Of a stretch of 58,957 bases of DNA, positions 18,371-26,743 are shown one piece after another. The DNA lies in contig JAAYHB010000026.1 in NCBI GenBank assembly GCA_012727435.1, forward strand, positions 1 through 58,957, written 5' to 3'. The position numbers were made by a program, and so were the translations under genes. Origin of the DNA: Clostridiales bacterium (GTDB lineage Bacteria > Bacillota > Clostridia > Oscillospirales > CAG-272). The notes below the pieces were generated by a model. That model was not told the origin of the DNA, did no database searches, and saw nothing but the letters and a program-made list of their open reading frames with translations. The number at the start of each line of letters is the position of its first letter. The first letter of the stretch is position 1.

Positions 18371-19921
18371 TTGTTAATTTATGTTGATAAGGCAGGAACG
18401 TTCGGTGTTCAAGAAAAAAAGCTTTTTCTTGAAAAAATCAGCGAATCGGTAGCTTCGGTGCTTCCGGTTACGCTGATTATAATATTGATTTGCTTTACGC
18501 TTATACCGGTCAGCACGGACATTATGCTGTCCTTTTTGCTCGGCGCACTGCTGCTGATAGTTGGAATAGGGCTCTTTACGCTTGGCGTGGATAACGCCAT
18601 GCTGCCTGTCGGCACCGCCATCGGCACCTGGATGACCAAAAGCAAAAACCTGTGGCTTATCTTGCCGCTTTCCTTTTTTCTCGGCGCGGCAATCACAATT
18701 GCCGAGCCCGACCTGCAGGTGCTGGCCGACATCACGCCGCATATACATAAGACGGTACTGCTTGTCACTGTCGCGGTCGGGGTGGGTTTCTTCCTGATGG
18801 TTTCGATGCTCCGAACTTATCTCGGCATTAAGCTCAAGTGGCTGCTGGCCGGTTTCTATGTTGTGGTATTTATACTTGCTGCATTTGCTGATAAAAATTT
18901 CCTCTCGGTGGCTTTTGACTCGGGCGGAGTTACGACAGGGCCGATAACCGTGCCCTTTATTATGGCGCTCGGGGTTGGTGCGGCTATGCTCAGAAGTGAT
19001 AAAAACGCAGCCGCCGACAGTTTCGGGCTAATCGGACTATGCTCTGTCGGCCCGATAATTGCCGTTTTGGCTTTGAGCTTTATTTTCAAGGGCGATGCAA
19101 CAACCGCCGAGAATATTGTCGCCTCGTATTCGGATACAATTGAAATCAGCGTGTCCTACCTTAAGGCGTTCCCGGTATATATGCTTGAGGTGGCCTTGGC
19201 ACTTTCTCCGATATTTATTTTCTTCCTGATATTTCAGCTCGCGGTGCAAAGACCGAAGCCCGCACAGTTTTTCAGGGTCCTGACCGGTGTAATCTTTACA
19301 TTTGTCGGCCTTGTGCTCTTTCTCACAGGGGTTAATGTCGGTTTCTCGCCGCTCGGGACAATCCTCGGAGAAGAATTGGCAGGCGAGAGGCTTAAGTTTC
19401 TGCTCATCCCGCTGGCTATGGTGATGGGATGGGTTACCGTCACGGCGGAGCCCGCGGTGTAGGTGCTCAACCGGCAGGTTGAAGAAATTACCGGCGGCGA
19501 AATTTCGGCTAAGGCAATGGGGGTAAGTTTGTCTGTGGGTCTTGCCTGCGCAATGGGGATAGCCATGCTTCGCGTGCTCACCGGACTGTCAATTTTCTGG
19601 TTTCTGGTTCCGGGTTATGCCATATCCCTGATACTCATGCTGTATGTGCCCGACATATTTGCTTCAATTGCATTTGACTCGGGCGGTGTTGCCTCAGGGC
19701 CCATGACCGCGACATTCATGCTCCCGTTTGCGATAGGTGCCGCAAAGGCTGCCGGGGGAAATGTGGCAACAGACGCTTTCGGGCTGGTTGCGATGGTCGC
19801 CATGATGCCCCTTATAACCATACAGATAATGGGCGTTATATACAAGATAAAGCTGAAGGTTGCAAAAGAGCAGGTTGTCGTGTACGGCGATACCGAGGTT
19901 ATCGACCTTTGGGAGGTGTAG
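18371..19921 (+). pseudogene. DUF1538 membrane protein gene interrupted by an in-frame TAG
   Basis: DUF1538 proteins are polytopic membrane proteins built of two homologous halves; they are often encoded with P-II-like proteins and their transport role is unproven. The frame is continuous from 18371 to 19921 apart from TAG at 19460-19462. The two halves align there: EPDLQVLAD in the first half matches EPAV*VLNRQ in the second, so the stop replaces a residue that is Gln in the sister half. One C-to-T change in CAG would explain it. The start is also doubtful. The best ribosome site (GGCAGGA) serves a GTG at 18405 that is one frame off, across a run of seven A. A TTG at 18371 is in frame but has no visible ribosome site. 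It may be a true pseudogene, a sequencing fault, or a case of slippage and readthrough. Confidence 0.8.
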
Positions 19922-19925
19922 TTTC

Positions 19926-20609
19926 ATGGAACTTTATTTACTCTTGATTGTCACCGACCGGAAGCTGGCGCCGAACTTCAGGTCAATGATGAAGAAAAAC
20001 GGTATCGCCAGAATCTTCTCGCTCAACGCAAGCGGTACCGCCTCAAAGGACCTGCTAAGCATACTGGGGCTTGAGGCCTCGGATAAGACTCTTCTGCTTG
20101 CCGCGGCCAATAGGGCAAAGGCGACAAAGGTTTTCAAGGATGCAAAGCAAAAGCTCTATATCGATATACCGGGGACCGGAATAATTGCGGCAATTCCAAT
20201 ACGCAGTATCGGAGGAACAAAAACATTGGACTACATGACAAATGACAAGAACATAAGCAAAACCCTGCCGAAATACAAATTCGACAAGGAAATGATATTC
20301 GTCATTCTGAACAGCGGCTATTCGGACGAAGTCATGGATGCCGCGCGGGCCGCCGGCGCCGGTGGCGGGACGGTCCTCGAAGCCAAGGGTACCGGAGCCA
20401 AATTTGCCGAGAAATTTCTGGGGATGACGATAGCCGAGGATAAGCAGGTATTGCTTATCGCCACAAGGATTGAGAAGCGCGACGCCATTATGAGCGCGAT
20501 CATGGAGAAATGCGGGCCGGGCACAAAGCCCGGGGCGGTGGCCTTCTCGGTGCCGGTTGCCCAGATAGCGGGAGTGAGACTTGACAACGAGTCGGAGAAC
20601 TCCAATTGA
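19926..20609 (+). CDS. P-II-like regulatory protein paired with DUF1538
   Basis: A 227-residue protein related to P-II nitrogen regulators, which bind nucleotides and control partner transporters. Two ferredoxin-like repeats can be traced. The second contains MIFVILNSGYSDEVMDAARAAGAGGGTV, cut here as DEVMDAARAAGAGGGTV, the usual P-II strand-helix core. GGGAGG at 19911-19916 lies 9 nt before the ATG at 19926, and the DUF1538 stop lies only 4 nt upstream, so the pair is translationally close. The longer frame from 19860 would overlap DUF1538 and is less likely. It appears intact although its membrane partner looks broken. Confidence 0.8.
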   Translation: MELYLLLIVTDRKLAPNFRSMMKKNGIARIFSLNASGTASKDLLSILGLEASDKTLLLAAANRAKATKVFKDAKQKLYIDIPGTGIIAAIPIRSIGGTKTLDYMTNDKNISKTLPKYKFDKEMIFVILNSGYSDEVMDAARAAGAGGGTVLEAKGTGAKFAEKFLGMTIAEDKQVLLIATRIEKRDAIMSAIMEKCGPGTKPGAVAFSVPVAQIAGVRLDNESENSN

Positions 20610-20631
20610 TTTTCGCGCCCAAATAAAATAG

Positions 20632-20662
20632 TGCAGAGTGCGCTGATTGGGCGCACCCTGCA
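20632..20662 (+). terminator. hairpin after the P-II-like gene
   Basis: TGCAG-A-GTGCGC pairs with GCGCAC-C-CTGCA with one A-C mismatch and a 7-nt loop. A T-run appears only 14 nt later, so termination is weak. Confidence 0.4.
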
Positions 20663-20730
20663 ACGACCCGGCGTGTTTTTTCGCTTCCACCCGCCGCATC
20701 TGCTAATGTCTGTTGTATAATCACTAAATA

Positions 20731-21144
20731 TCACATAAATCTGTTGAGGATATACCCGGAACCGCGCCGCGCAATGATAAGCTTTCTGCCGCCGATTCTG
20801 GCGGCTTTTTTGTTTATCGCGGTGATATGTACCGGAACGCTGCACGGGCCAAGTCCCTTGTTGTCTTTACAGATATCCTCAATCAATGCGGCGCCGGGAT
20901 AGCGGCGGATTACCGACATGAGTATCCCGTATTCCCGCGGTGTCAACTCAAGCGGGCAGCCGAGCAAAAAAAGCCTTCCGTTTTGGTTTTGTGAGAGCCA
21001 AAACATACTGAATCCGGCATCCTGAGAAGCATATGAGTCTTTCAGGTTGGCTGATTGATTCGTAGACAGCGGCATGTTTCGAAATTTACCACTGCGGAGC
21101 TCACTGTTGTGTCCCCGAAGCGGCAGAATATACACCTCCGGCAA
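20731..21144 (-). CDS. orphan OmpR-type winged-helix regulator without receiver domain
   Basis: The C-terminal 80 residues form a Trans_reg_C winged helix: the strand-turn FLLGCPLELTPREYGILM, the recognition-helix region VPVHITAINKKAARIGG and the wing IIARRGSGYIL. The N-terminal 55 residues carry no receiver domain and match nothing I know, so control cannot be by ordinary phosphotransfer. The start is uncertain: TTG at 21144 opens the frame but has no clear ribosome site, and an internal ATG lies at 21075. It is convergent with the P-II-like gene and divergent from bacterioferritin. A role in controlling either is only a guess. Confidence 0.7.
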   Translation of the reverse strand: MPEVYILPLRGHNSELRSGKFRNMPLSTNQSANLKDSYASQDAGFSMFWLSQNQNGRLFLLGCPLELTPREYGILMSVIRRYPGAALIEDICKDNKGLGPCSVPVHITAINKKAARIGGRKLIIARRGSGYILNRFM

Positions 21145-21319
21145 GTTTTGTTATTATGTTAACACAATTTCAGGAAAATTTCAAGTCTTTGCTGAAAATC
21201 ATATAAACCCAGAGCAAAGTCCCCCGGCTACCGGGTGCGGTTTTTTTACGCACTTTCATCTCATAGTCCGGGCTATTGGCAGCGTGTATGTATTTTTTAC
21301 CGGGCTGCAAATTACAGTG

Positions 21320-21348
21320 TTGACAAATCAGGAATAATAGGGTAATAT
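21320..21348 (+). promoter_or_regulatory. promoter of the bacterioferritin gene
   Basis: TTGACA at 21320-21325 and TAATAT at 21343-21348 are separated by 17 nt, 58 nt before the start codon. The rest of the 21145-21406 spacer holds nothing else I recognise. Confidence 0.8.
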
Positions 21349-21406
21349 GTAGATGATACAAACTATCAGGGTGGCAGGGCATTGTCACATAAAAAGGAGG
21401 TATATT

Positions 21407-21878
21407 ATGAAAGGAAATCCGAAACTTATTGAGACCCTGAATGCTTTGCTGGCAGACGAGCTGACTGCTATACAATCAGTACATCGTACACGCCGAGATG
21501 TGCGAGGACTGGGGTTACGGCAAGCTGCATGACGGCTTTGAGAAGCGGTCGATTCAGGAAATGAAGCATGCCGAAAAGCTTATCGGCAGGATCCTGTTCC
21601 TCGGCGGCAGGCCGATTGTCAGTGAACTCAACAAGATCAATATCGGAGAAAACGTCCCCAAGCAGGTGGAAAACGACCGTGCGGCAGAAGAAGGGGCAAT
21701 CAAGGCTTATAATGAAGCAATAGCACTTGCCGCCGAGGTGGGCGACAACGCGACAAGAGACATGCTTGTTCAGATACTTAACGACGAAGATCGCCATTTG
21801 GATGAGCTTGAGGAACTTTTGGATCAGATAGAGCAGATGACTCTGCCGATATTCCTGACAACTCAGGTTGATGAGTAA
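21407..21878 (+). pseudogene. bfr: bacterioferritin gene with a one-base frameshift
   Basis: Bacterioferritin stores iron as a 24-subunit shell with a ferroxidase centre. AAGGAGG precedes the ATG at 21407, and the first codons read MKGNPKLIETLNALLADELTAI. The frame then breaks: removing one base, about C21473, continues exactly into NQYIVHAEMCEDWGYGKLHD. The second frame runs to 21878 and keeps the ligand box QEMKHAEKL (ferroxidase Glu and His, haem Met) and DEDRHLDEL. All key residues survive in the joined protein of about 157 residues. Strong promoter, ribosome site and terminator remain. Either a recent mutation or a sequencing error is the simplest reading. Confidence 0.85.
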
Positions 21879-21896
21879 TCTGCGATAAGGGTATCT

Positions 21897-21934
21897 GGGA
21901 GGAACTTTTTTAAATGAAGTCCTCCCGATTTTTT
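21897..21934 (+). terminator. terminator after bacterioferritin
   Basis: GGGAGGA pairs with TCCTCCC, extended by CTT/AAG past a bulge, and is followed by GATTTTTT. It lies 19 nt past the stop codon. Confidence 0.75.
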
Positions 21935-22050
21935 CGATTTTCAGGATATGAAAGAAACACTATTTCAACAAACCATAATAAAAAATGTAAGAACTAAGCT
22001 TTGCTATTGCTTTTCACTATCATATATGTTATCATATATCAGACAATAAA

Positions 22051-22198
22051 ACACGGTTCGGCGCTATTGGCGCAGCCGGGCCCGGCACCCGAGGCCGGAG
22101 TCCGGAGATAAGGAAAGCGCGGTGAAAATCCGCCGCAACAGCCATTGCCGTATATGGGAGCCCTGCTCCCGCAAGCCGGAATACTTATCGTTCCGTGT
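22051..22198 (+). promoter_or_regulatory. cobalamin (B12) riboswitch aptamer
   Basis: The conserved core GGTGAAAATCC at 22121-22131 is followed by GCCGCAACAGCC, and GCAAGCCGGAATAC lies at 22171-22184. These are the B12-box hallmarks in the right order. ACACGG at 22051-22056 pairs with CCGTGT at 22193-22198 to close a P1-like stem. It precedes genes that look like a B12 uptake unit. Confidence 0.9.
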
Positions 22199-22305
22199 GG
22201 TGTGATGTCGCTCTTGGGCGGGTGTCAGGAAACCGGCATATGCCGGCCGGACGGAAGAGCGGCGCACAAATCAGTGTACGGCCGCCGCCGTGCGCTCGAG
22301 GTTGC

Positions 22306-22345
22306 GCGCCCCTCCGTCCCAGACGGAGGGGCGCAATCACTTTTT
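22306..22345 (+). terminator. riboswitch-controlled attenuator hairpin
   Basis: A perfect 13-bp GC-rich stem (GCGCCCCTCCGTC at 22306-22318 with its complement at 22322-22334) is followed by a T-run at 22341-22345, just before the DUF4430 gene. This is the expected B12-dependent terminator. The anti-terminator strand is not resolved by eye. Confidence 0.8.
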
Positions 22346-22366
22346 GGATATTTAGGAGTGACATGA

Positions 22367-22801
22367 ATGAAAAAGAACCATGTTTTCTGTTCATTGGCAG
22401 CAGTGTTATGCCTGTTTCTCCTGCTGGGTATGGTCGCCTGCGGTAAAAAGGAGACGCCCTCAGACCTCTGGGAAAATGCAATCTATACCGAGGACACGAC
22501 TCTTGGCAGCGGGGCTGTCACAATAGTGCTGCGGGTTGAGGCCGGTGAAAAATCAATTGACCTGGCTATCAAGACCGACAAGACAACCCTGGCGGACGCG
22601 CTTGCCGAACACAACCTTGTCGGGGGCGAGCAGAGCACCTACGGGCTTATGATCAAGTATGTCAACGGTATTCGGGCCGATTTCGACCTTGACGGCGCGT
22701 ACTGGGCGCTATATAAAAACGGCGAATATGCGACGACCGGCGCCGACAGCACCGTGATCGCGGATGGCGAGCAATATGCGCTGGTTTACGAAAAAGGGTA
22801 A
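22367..22801 (+). CDS. DUF4430 lipoprotein, probable cobalamin-binding partner
   Basis: A 144-residue predicted lipoprotein with a signal peptide and lipobox (LLGMVAC). The mature part matches DUF4430, a domain similar to the C-terminal domain of transcobalamin: TTLADALAEHNLVGG, then YGLMIKYVNGIRADFD and YWALYKNGEYATTGAD. AGGAG at 22354-22358 decides the start. It lies behind a B12 riboswitch and overlaps the transporter gene that follows. I infer that it captures or hands over corrinoids to the ECF S component; binding is not shown by the sequence. Confidence 0.85.
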   Translation: MKKNHVFCSLAAVLCLFLLLGMVACGKKETPSDLWENAIYTEDTTLGSGAVTIVLRVEAGEKSIDLAIKTDKTTLADALAEHNLVGGEQSTYGLMIKYVNGIRADFDLDGAYWALYKNGEYATTGADSTVIADGEQYALVYEKG

Positions 22802-23375
22802 TACAAAAGTCTCCCGAGATCAGGCCACACCCGACCGCGCGGCCGGAAGCCCGGGAAGCGTGCAGCGCTATTCGCACAGGCTGCGCGACATGGCGGTTTT
22901 TTCAATGGCCGGGGCGATGATGTTCTGCTCTGATCTGGTGATGGACGCCCTGCCGAACATTCACTTAATCGGAATGTTTACAATCCTGCTGACCCTGATT
23001 TACCGTCTTCGCGCGCTGATACCGGTTTACATCTATGTCATGCTGACCGCCCTTTATTACGGATTTGCGCTCCCGGTAGTGCCGTATTTTTATGTCTGGG
23101 CCGTGTTGTGGGGCATGACAATGCTGCTGCCGAGAAAAATTCCCGACCTTGCCGCGGCCTTTGTTTACCCGGCGGTCTGCAGCCTGCACGGGCTGCTCTT
23201 CGGAACGCTCTGCGCGCCCGCGCAGGCGCTTTTGTTCGGCCTGAATTTCAGACAGACGATAGCCTGGATTGTGGCAGGGCTACCCTTTGACCTGATTCAC
23301 GCGGCAGGGAATTTAGCAGCCGGCTTGCTGGTGCTCCCGCTATACAAAATACTGAAGAAACTCAATCTACAATAG
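22764..23375 (+). CDS. ECF transporter S component, probably for cobalamin
   Basis: A hydrophobic protein with about five or six membrane helices after a basic N-terminus, typical of ECF substrate-binding (S) components. The helices run from about AVFSMAGAMMFCSDLVMDAL to LAAGLLVLPLYKIL. It shares the B12 riboswitch transcript with the DUF4430 gene, so cobalamin is the likely substrate, as for CbrT-like proteins. The general EcfA/EcfT module is not in the window and would be shared. The start is uncertain: ATG at 22764 or 22776 overlaps the upstream gene, and ATG at 22890 is also possible. Confidence 0.75.
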   Translation: MASNMRWFTKKGNTKVSRDQATPDRAAGSPGSVQRYSHRLRDMAVFSMAGAMMFCSDLVMDALPNIHLIGMFTILLTLIYRLRALIPVYIYVMLTALYYGFALPVVPYFYVWAVLWGMTMLLPRKIPDLAAAFVYPAVCSLHGLLFGTLCAPAQALLFGLNFRQTIAWIVAGLPFDLIHAAGNLAAGLLVLPLYKILKKLNLQ

Positions 23376-23411
23376 AAGCACGAAAAAATCCGTGCTTCTA
23401 TTGCTTTTTTT
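23373..23411 (+). terminator. terminator overlapping the ECF S component stop codon
   Basis: A perfect 10-bp stem (TAGAAGCACG at 23373-23382 with CGTGCTTCTA at 23391-23400) includes the TAG stop itself. TTGCTTTTTTT follows. Confidence 0.85.
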
Positions 23412-23465
23412 GGCGGCAGTTGTATAATGGTACATGAGGCGGTTTTGCCTGAGGGAGGATATACC

Positions 23466-24521
23466 ATGAAAAGAGTGGTCAGAATGATTACCGCGCTGCT
23501 TTTGTTGTCTTTGGGTTTGTCGATGTCAGCCTGCGATACCGGAGAGCTCCCGGAGGAGACCGTTAGCAGCGCTGATGAAAGCGGGCAGGATACCGCCGAG
23601 TATACCGAGGGCTTAATAGGGAAGTACCTTGATGATTATTTTACACTTAAAAATCCGGCTGATAACAATCCGGCACCCGAGAGTTTTTTCATTATTGACA
23701 GCTATGAGGGCTTGACAGAGCTGTACGAATATATAAATAATAGCGATTTATACACCCTGCGCCACAATACCGGCGCCTATGCCGACATGACTGCCGGAAA
23801 ATACACCGAACAGTTTTTTGCCGACGGCGGGCGGCTGGCAGCAGTGCCGGTCGGCACGGCAAGCGGCTCATATACCTATTACACATACACAGAAAAAAAG
23901 GACAGTAAGTTTATTATTCATCTTAACAGGCTCAATTCCTATATTACTGTTTCGACCGACGATTTAGGCAGGTTTGTGTATCTTGTGCCCCTGCCGACTG
24001 GTTACACAAAGGAGCAAATCTCGGTTATCCGAAACGAAAGCTGTGACGCCACAAATGCCGCCTTTCGCGCCGGGCAGGAGGAAATAGAAAACTCCGGCAT
24101 GTTCTCGGGAACATATAAAAGGTACGACGGCAAGCCCTATTATACCGAGGGGTTCTGGGCGGTGTCGTGGGCTTATTTGTATGACGAAACAAACGGCGAA
24201 TGGATGATTGTCGACGGGTTTGGCCACAGGACGCAGATTGAAATGAACAGGGATAAAATTCCGGCAGTAAAAATTACCGACGGGATGGGGCTTTTCTTCG
24301 CGACAGGGAACGATGTAAAGAGTGTTCAGTATCTCTTGCTTGACACCGACCTTGAAACCGAGCGCGAAATAAGCTCGCTGGCCGAGCTGCAGGACCTACC
24401 GGCCGGCGGGTACTACCTTGTTTGCAAAGTGCTTACCGAGGGGAGGACTGTTGCGGGCAATACCGAGCAGGGCGATTTTTCCTCAATATATTTGGTAGAA
24501 AAATCTGATTATAACTATTGA
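23466..24521 (+). CDS. uncharacterised lipoprotein
   Basis: I do not recognise the family. The 351-residue product has a signal peptide with a lipobox (LGLSMSAC), then an acidic linker (GELPEETVSSADESGQD) and a soluble extracellular part. There are two recognisable sub-regions: an N-terminal one around FFIIDSYEGLTELYEYINN, and a C-terminal one with repeated Tyr-rich strands and the segment FWAVSWAYLYDETNGEWM. GGGAGGA lies just before the ATG at 23466, which decides the start over an upstream ATG at 23427. It is monocistronic, with terminators on both sides. Confidence 0.6.
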   Translation: MKRVVRMITALLLLSLGLSMSACDTGELPEETVSSADESGQDTAEYTEGLIGKYLDDYFTLKNPADNNPAPESFFIIDSYEGLTELYEYINNSDLYTLRHNTGAYADMTAGKYTEQFFADGGRLAAVPVGTASGSYTYYTYTEKKDSKFIIHLNRLNSYITVSTDDLGRFVYLVPLPTGYTKEQISVIRNESCDATNAAFRAGQEEIENSGMFSGTYKRYDGKPYYTEGFWAVSWAYLYDETNGEWMIVDGFGHRTQIEMNRDKIPAVKITDGMGLFFATGNDVKSVQYLLLDTDLETEREISSLAELQDLPAGGYYLVCKVLTEGRTVAGNTEQGDFSSIYLVEKSDYNY

Positions 24522-24530
24522 AAACCCAAA

Positions 24531-24571
24531 GGGCTGACGCAAAACGAAACATTTGCGTCAGCCCATTTTTT
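24531..24571. terminator. strong terminator between convergent genes
   Basis: A perfect 13-bp stem (GGGCTGACGCAAA with TTTGCGTCAGCCC) and an 8-nt loop are followed by ATTTTTT on the plus strand. It ends the lipoprotein transcript and probably also that of the convergent yyaL-like gene. Confidence 0.88.
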
Positions 24572-24595
24572 AAGTTCGAACCGATGATACCAAAA

Positions 24596-26335
24596 TTAAT
24601 AACTCTTTGCTATGCTGAGATATGGCTTGTAACGCAGCGCAAAGGCGCAGGCGAGGGGATAGCGCGCGGCGGCCGAGCAGATAAAGCCGAGCTGCTTTAT
24701 ATATGCTCCCCGCCATTTTTCGTTTTTGGTTTTCTTGAAAAGCTCTGCGAGGACCCTCAAGAAAATCGAGTTGCCCGAGGGGATCGCCCCGTCGTAGGTC
24801 TCCTTCGGCCGGATAAAGAGCTGCTCGGCGTCGTCGGCATAAAGGTAAAGGCCGCCTTTGTCATGGTCGAAGAAATGCCCGAGCAGAATATCGGCAAGCG
24901 CCGCGGCCTCATCGTTATGCCCGAGCAGCAGCAGCGCAAGCACGGTCGCCGCGTAGTCGGTGTCAATTCCGGCGCCGAATGACTCGCCCTCCCGCCGCCG
25001 GATATAAAGCCGGCCGTCGGGGGTGCGTAGGTTTGTCATGATATAGTCTGCCGCGCGGCTTGCCGCGGTGAGATAGTCGCCTCTCCCGAAGGCCTCGGCC
25101 CCCCTGACCAGCCCGCAGATCATCAGCGCATTCCAGGTGGTCAGCACCTTGTCGTCGCGGCTTAAAGCTGCCCGCTGACTCCGCCACTCGTAGATTGTAT
25201 GCCGCAGTTTTGAGATTTCCTCGGGTTCGTCCTCAAACTCCGGGTTGTGTATGAGGTTCGGTATGCTCTTGCCCGAAAAGTTACCCCGTTCGGTTATGTC
25301 AAACCAGTCGCAGAAGCGCCGGCCGGCTTCATCGCCGAGAACAGATTTGATTTCAGCCGGGGTCATGGTGTAAAAACCGCCTTCCTCGCCGCCTGTGTCG
25401 GCGTCCTGGCTGCTGAAGAATTCGCCGTCTGCTCCGGTCAGCTCGCGCAGGACATAATCGGCGACAGACTCGCCGACATAACTGAAGAGCGGCCTCCCGG
25501 TGAGCATGTAGGCATCGGCATAAGCCCAGAGCATCAGGGCGTTGTCATAGAGCATCTTTTCAAAATGCGGCACCAGCCACATTTTATCTGTCGAGTAGCG
25601 GCAGAAGCCGCCACCGATATGGTCATAAATCCCGCCGCGGTACATGGCCTCAAGAGTGCTGTTTGCCATTTTAAGCGCCTGCTCCTCACCGGTGTCGCGG
25701 AAGTAGTCGAGCAAAAAGAGAATATTGTGCGGTGTGGGAAACTTCGGGGCAGAGCCAAAGCCGCCCCATCTGGGGTCATAGTTATCCGAAAGTTCCCGGT
25801 ATGCCGCGGCTGCAAGCTCCTCGGGGCTGGCAGCACGCCCCGGGGTTTTTATCTTTACATCCTTTAATGCCTCGGTAACGCCTGTGGCGGTGTTATAAAA
25901 CCATGTCCGCTCACCCTCCCATTGCAAAGCGCAGGACCTCAGGAGCCTGAGCAGGCTGTCGCGCGGCAGGTATGTGGCGGCATAAAAGGGGCGGCCGTCC
26001 GGCAGGGCGAGAATTGTAAGCGGCCAGCCGCCCGAACCGGTGAGCGCCTGGCAGGCAGACATGTAGACGCTATCGATATCCGGGCGCTCCTCGCGGTCGA
26101 CCTTGACAGGCACGAAACGGCGGTTGAGAACTTCTGCCACCTCATTGTCCGAGAAGGACTCACGGGCAATCACATGACACCAGTGGCAGGCGCTGTATCC
26201 GATACTGACAAAAAGCGGTTTGTCCTCGGTACGCGCCCTTTCCTTTGCCTCCTCGCCCCAGGGGTACCAGTCGACAGGGTTTTCGGCGTGCTGCAGAAGA
26301 TAGGGGGACTTTTCGTTTATCAGGCGGTTGCTCAT
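24596..26335 (-). CDS. YyaL/SPATA20-type protein: thioredoxin-like domain plus alpha-toroid
   Basis: The DUF255 family joins an N-terminal thioredoxin-like domain to an (alpha/alpha) barrel resembling N-acylglucosamine epimerases; its function is not established. The N-terminus has the family's [14 protein letters not shown], the CHWCHV redox motif (about residues 50-55), [15 protein letters not shown] and GSGGWPLT. The barrel includes [17 protein letters not shown] and [14 protein letters not shown]. At 579 residues it is about 100 shorter than usual family members, and the missing part is the C-terminal end. The terminator follows directly, so this is probably its natural end. Confidence 0.9.
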   Translation of the reverse strand: MSNRLINEKSPYLLQHAENPVDWYPWGEEAKERARTEDKPLFVSIGYSACHWCHVIARESFSDNEVAEVLNRRFVPVKVDREERPDIDSVYMSACQALTGSGGWPLTILALPDGRPFYAATYLPRDSLLRLLRSCALQWEGERTWFYNTATGVTEALKDVKIKTPGRAASPEELAAAAYRELSDNYDPRWGGFGSAPKFPTPHNILFLLDYFRDTGEEQALKMANSTLEAMYRGGIYDHIGGGFCRYSTDKMWLVPHFEKMLYDNALMLWAYADAYMLTGRPLFSYVGESVADYVLRELTGADGEFFSSQDADTGGEEGGFYTMTPAEIKSVLGDEAGRRFCDWFDITERGNFSGKSIPNLIHNPEFEDEPEEISKLRHTIYEWRSQRAALSRDDKVLTTWNALMICGLVRGAEAFGRGDYLTAASRAADYIMTNLRTPDGRLYIRRREGESFGAGIDTDYAATVLALLLLGHNDEAAALADILLGHFFDHDKGGLYLYADDAEQLFIRPKETYDGAIPSGNSIFLRVLAELFKKTKNEKWRGAYIKQLGFICSAAARYPLACAFALRYKPYLSIAKSY

Positions 26336-26415
26336 ATTCTGACCTCGCTTTTTTTCTTTTGTCTTTATTGTCCTCCCGAATCAAATAATGTATGCAGCTG
26401 CCCGGCAGAAAACAA

Positions 26416-26438
26416 CCCCGGGGTTTGTTCCCCCGGGG
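26416..26438 (-). terminator. minus-strand terminator downstream of a sigma-factor remnant
   Basis: CCCCGGGG at 26416-26423 and 26431-26438 form an 8-bp stem with a 7-nt loop. On the minus strand it is followed by TTGTTTTC. It lies 30 nt past the remnant's stop. Confidence 0.55.
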
Positions 26439-26467
26439 CAATTTCTCGCAACTTTCAGGGTACTTGC

Positions 26468-26602
26468 TTATAAAATAGGTAGTTTGGGGCCGCCGGTCTC
26501 AAGGTCGATTATATTTCGGACGCGCCGGAGTTCGACAAACACGTCTGATACCAGTTCCTCGGTGTCTTCGGATGTGCCGACCGCTAAAATCCTGCCGTAC
26601 AC
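26468..26602 (-). pseudogene. possible remnant of an ECF-type sigma factor (region 2)
   Basis: The minus strand of the 408-base gap between yyaL and the LacI gene holds a 44-codon frame starting at GTG 26602. Its peptide contains TSEDTEELVSDVFVELRRV followed by RNIIDLE, which resembles region 2 of ECF sigma factors (EDAEELVSDVFLALW-like). Region 4 is absent, and the stop is followed by a terminator hairpin. The match is short and judged by eye. A small intact peptide or chance similarity remain possible. Confidence 0.35.
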
Positions 26603-26681
26603 TACTGTGTAGACCCGAGAAGGCCGGCCGGGTTTGAAATAATGTATAAATTATTCGGCAAAAAATTAGAAAATCTGTATA

Positions 26682-26710
26682 TTGACATACTTATGGACTT
26701 ATGATATTAT
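26682..26710 (+). promoter_or_regulatory. promoter of the LacI-family regulator
   Basis: TTGACA at 26682-26687 and TATTAT at 26705-26710 are exactly 17 nt apart. The predicted transcription start falls inside the operator palindrome. Confidence 0.85.
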
Positions 26711-26714
26711 GAGG

Positions 26715-26726
26715 CCGGAACGTTCC
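26715..26726 (+). promoter_or_regulatory. LacI-type operator at the regulator's own start site
   Basis: CCGGAACGTTCC contains the palindrome GGAACGTTCC, 6 nt after the -10 element. The same palindrome recurs at 27832-27843, which makes autoregulation by the adjacent LacI protein likely. Confidence 0.75.
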
Positions 26727-26743
26727 AAGCGGAGGGATTTGCT

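Noticed and set aside
18371-19921. Genome-wide recoding of TAG as an amino acid
   Set aside because: TAG ends addB, tgt, the ECF S component and the DUF1538 frame itself at the expected family lengths, so it is a normal stop here.
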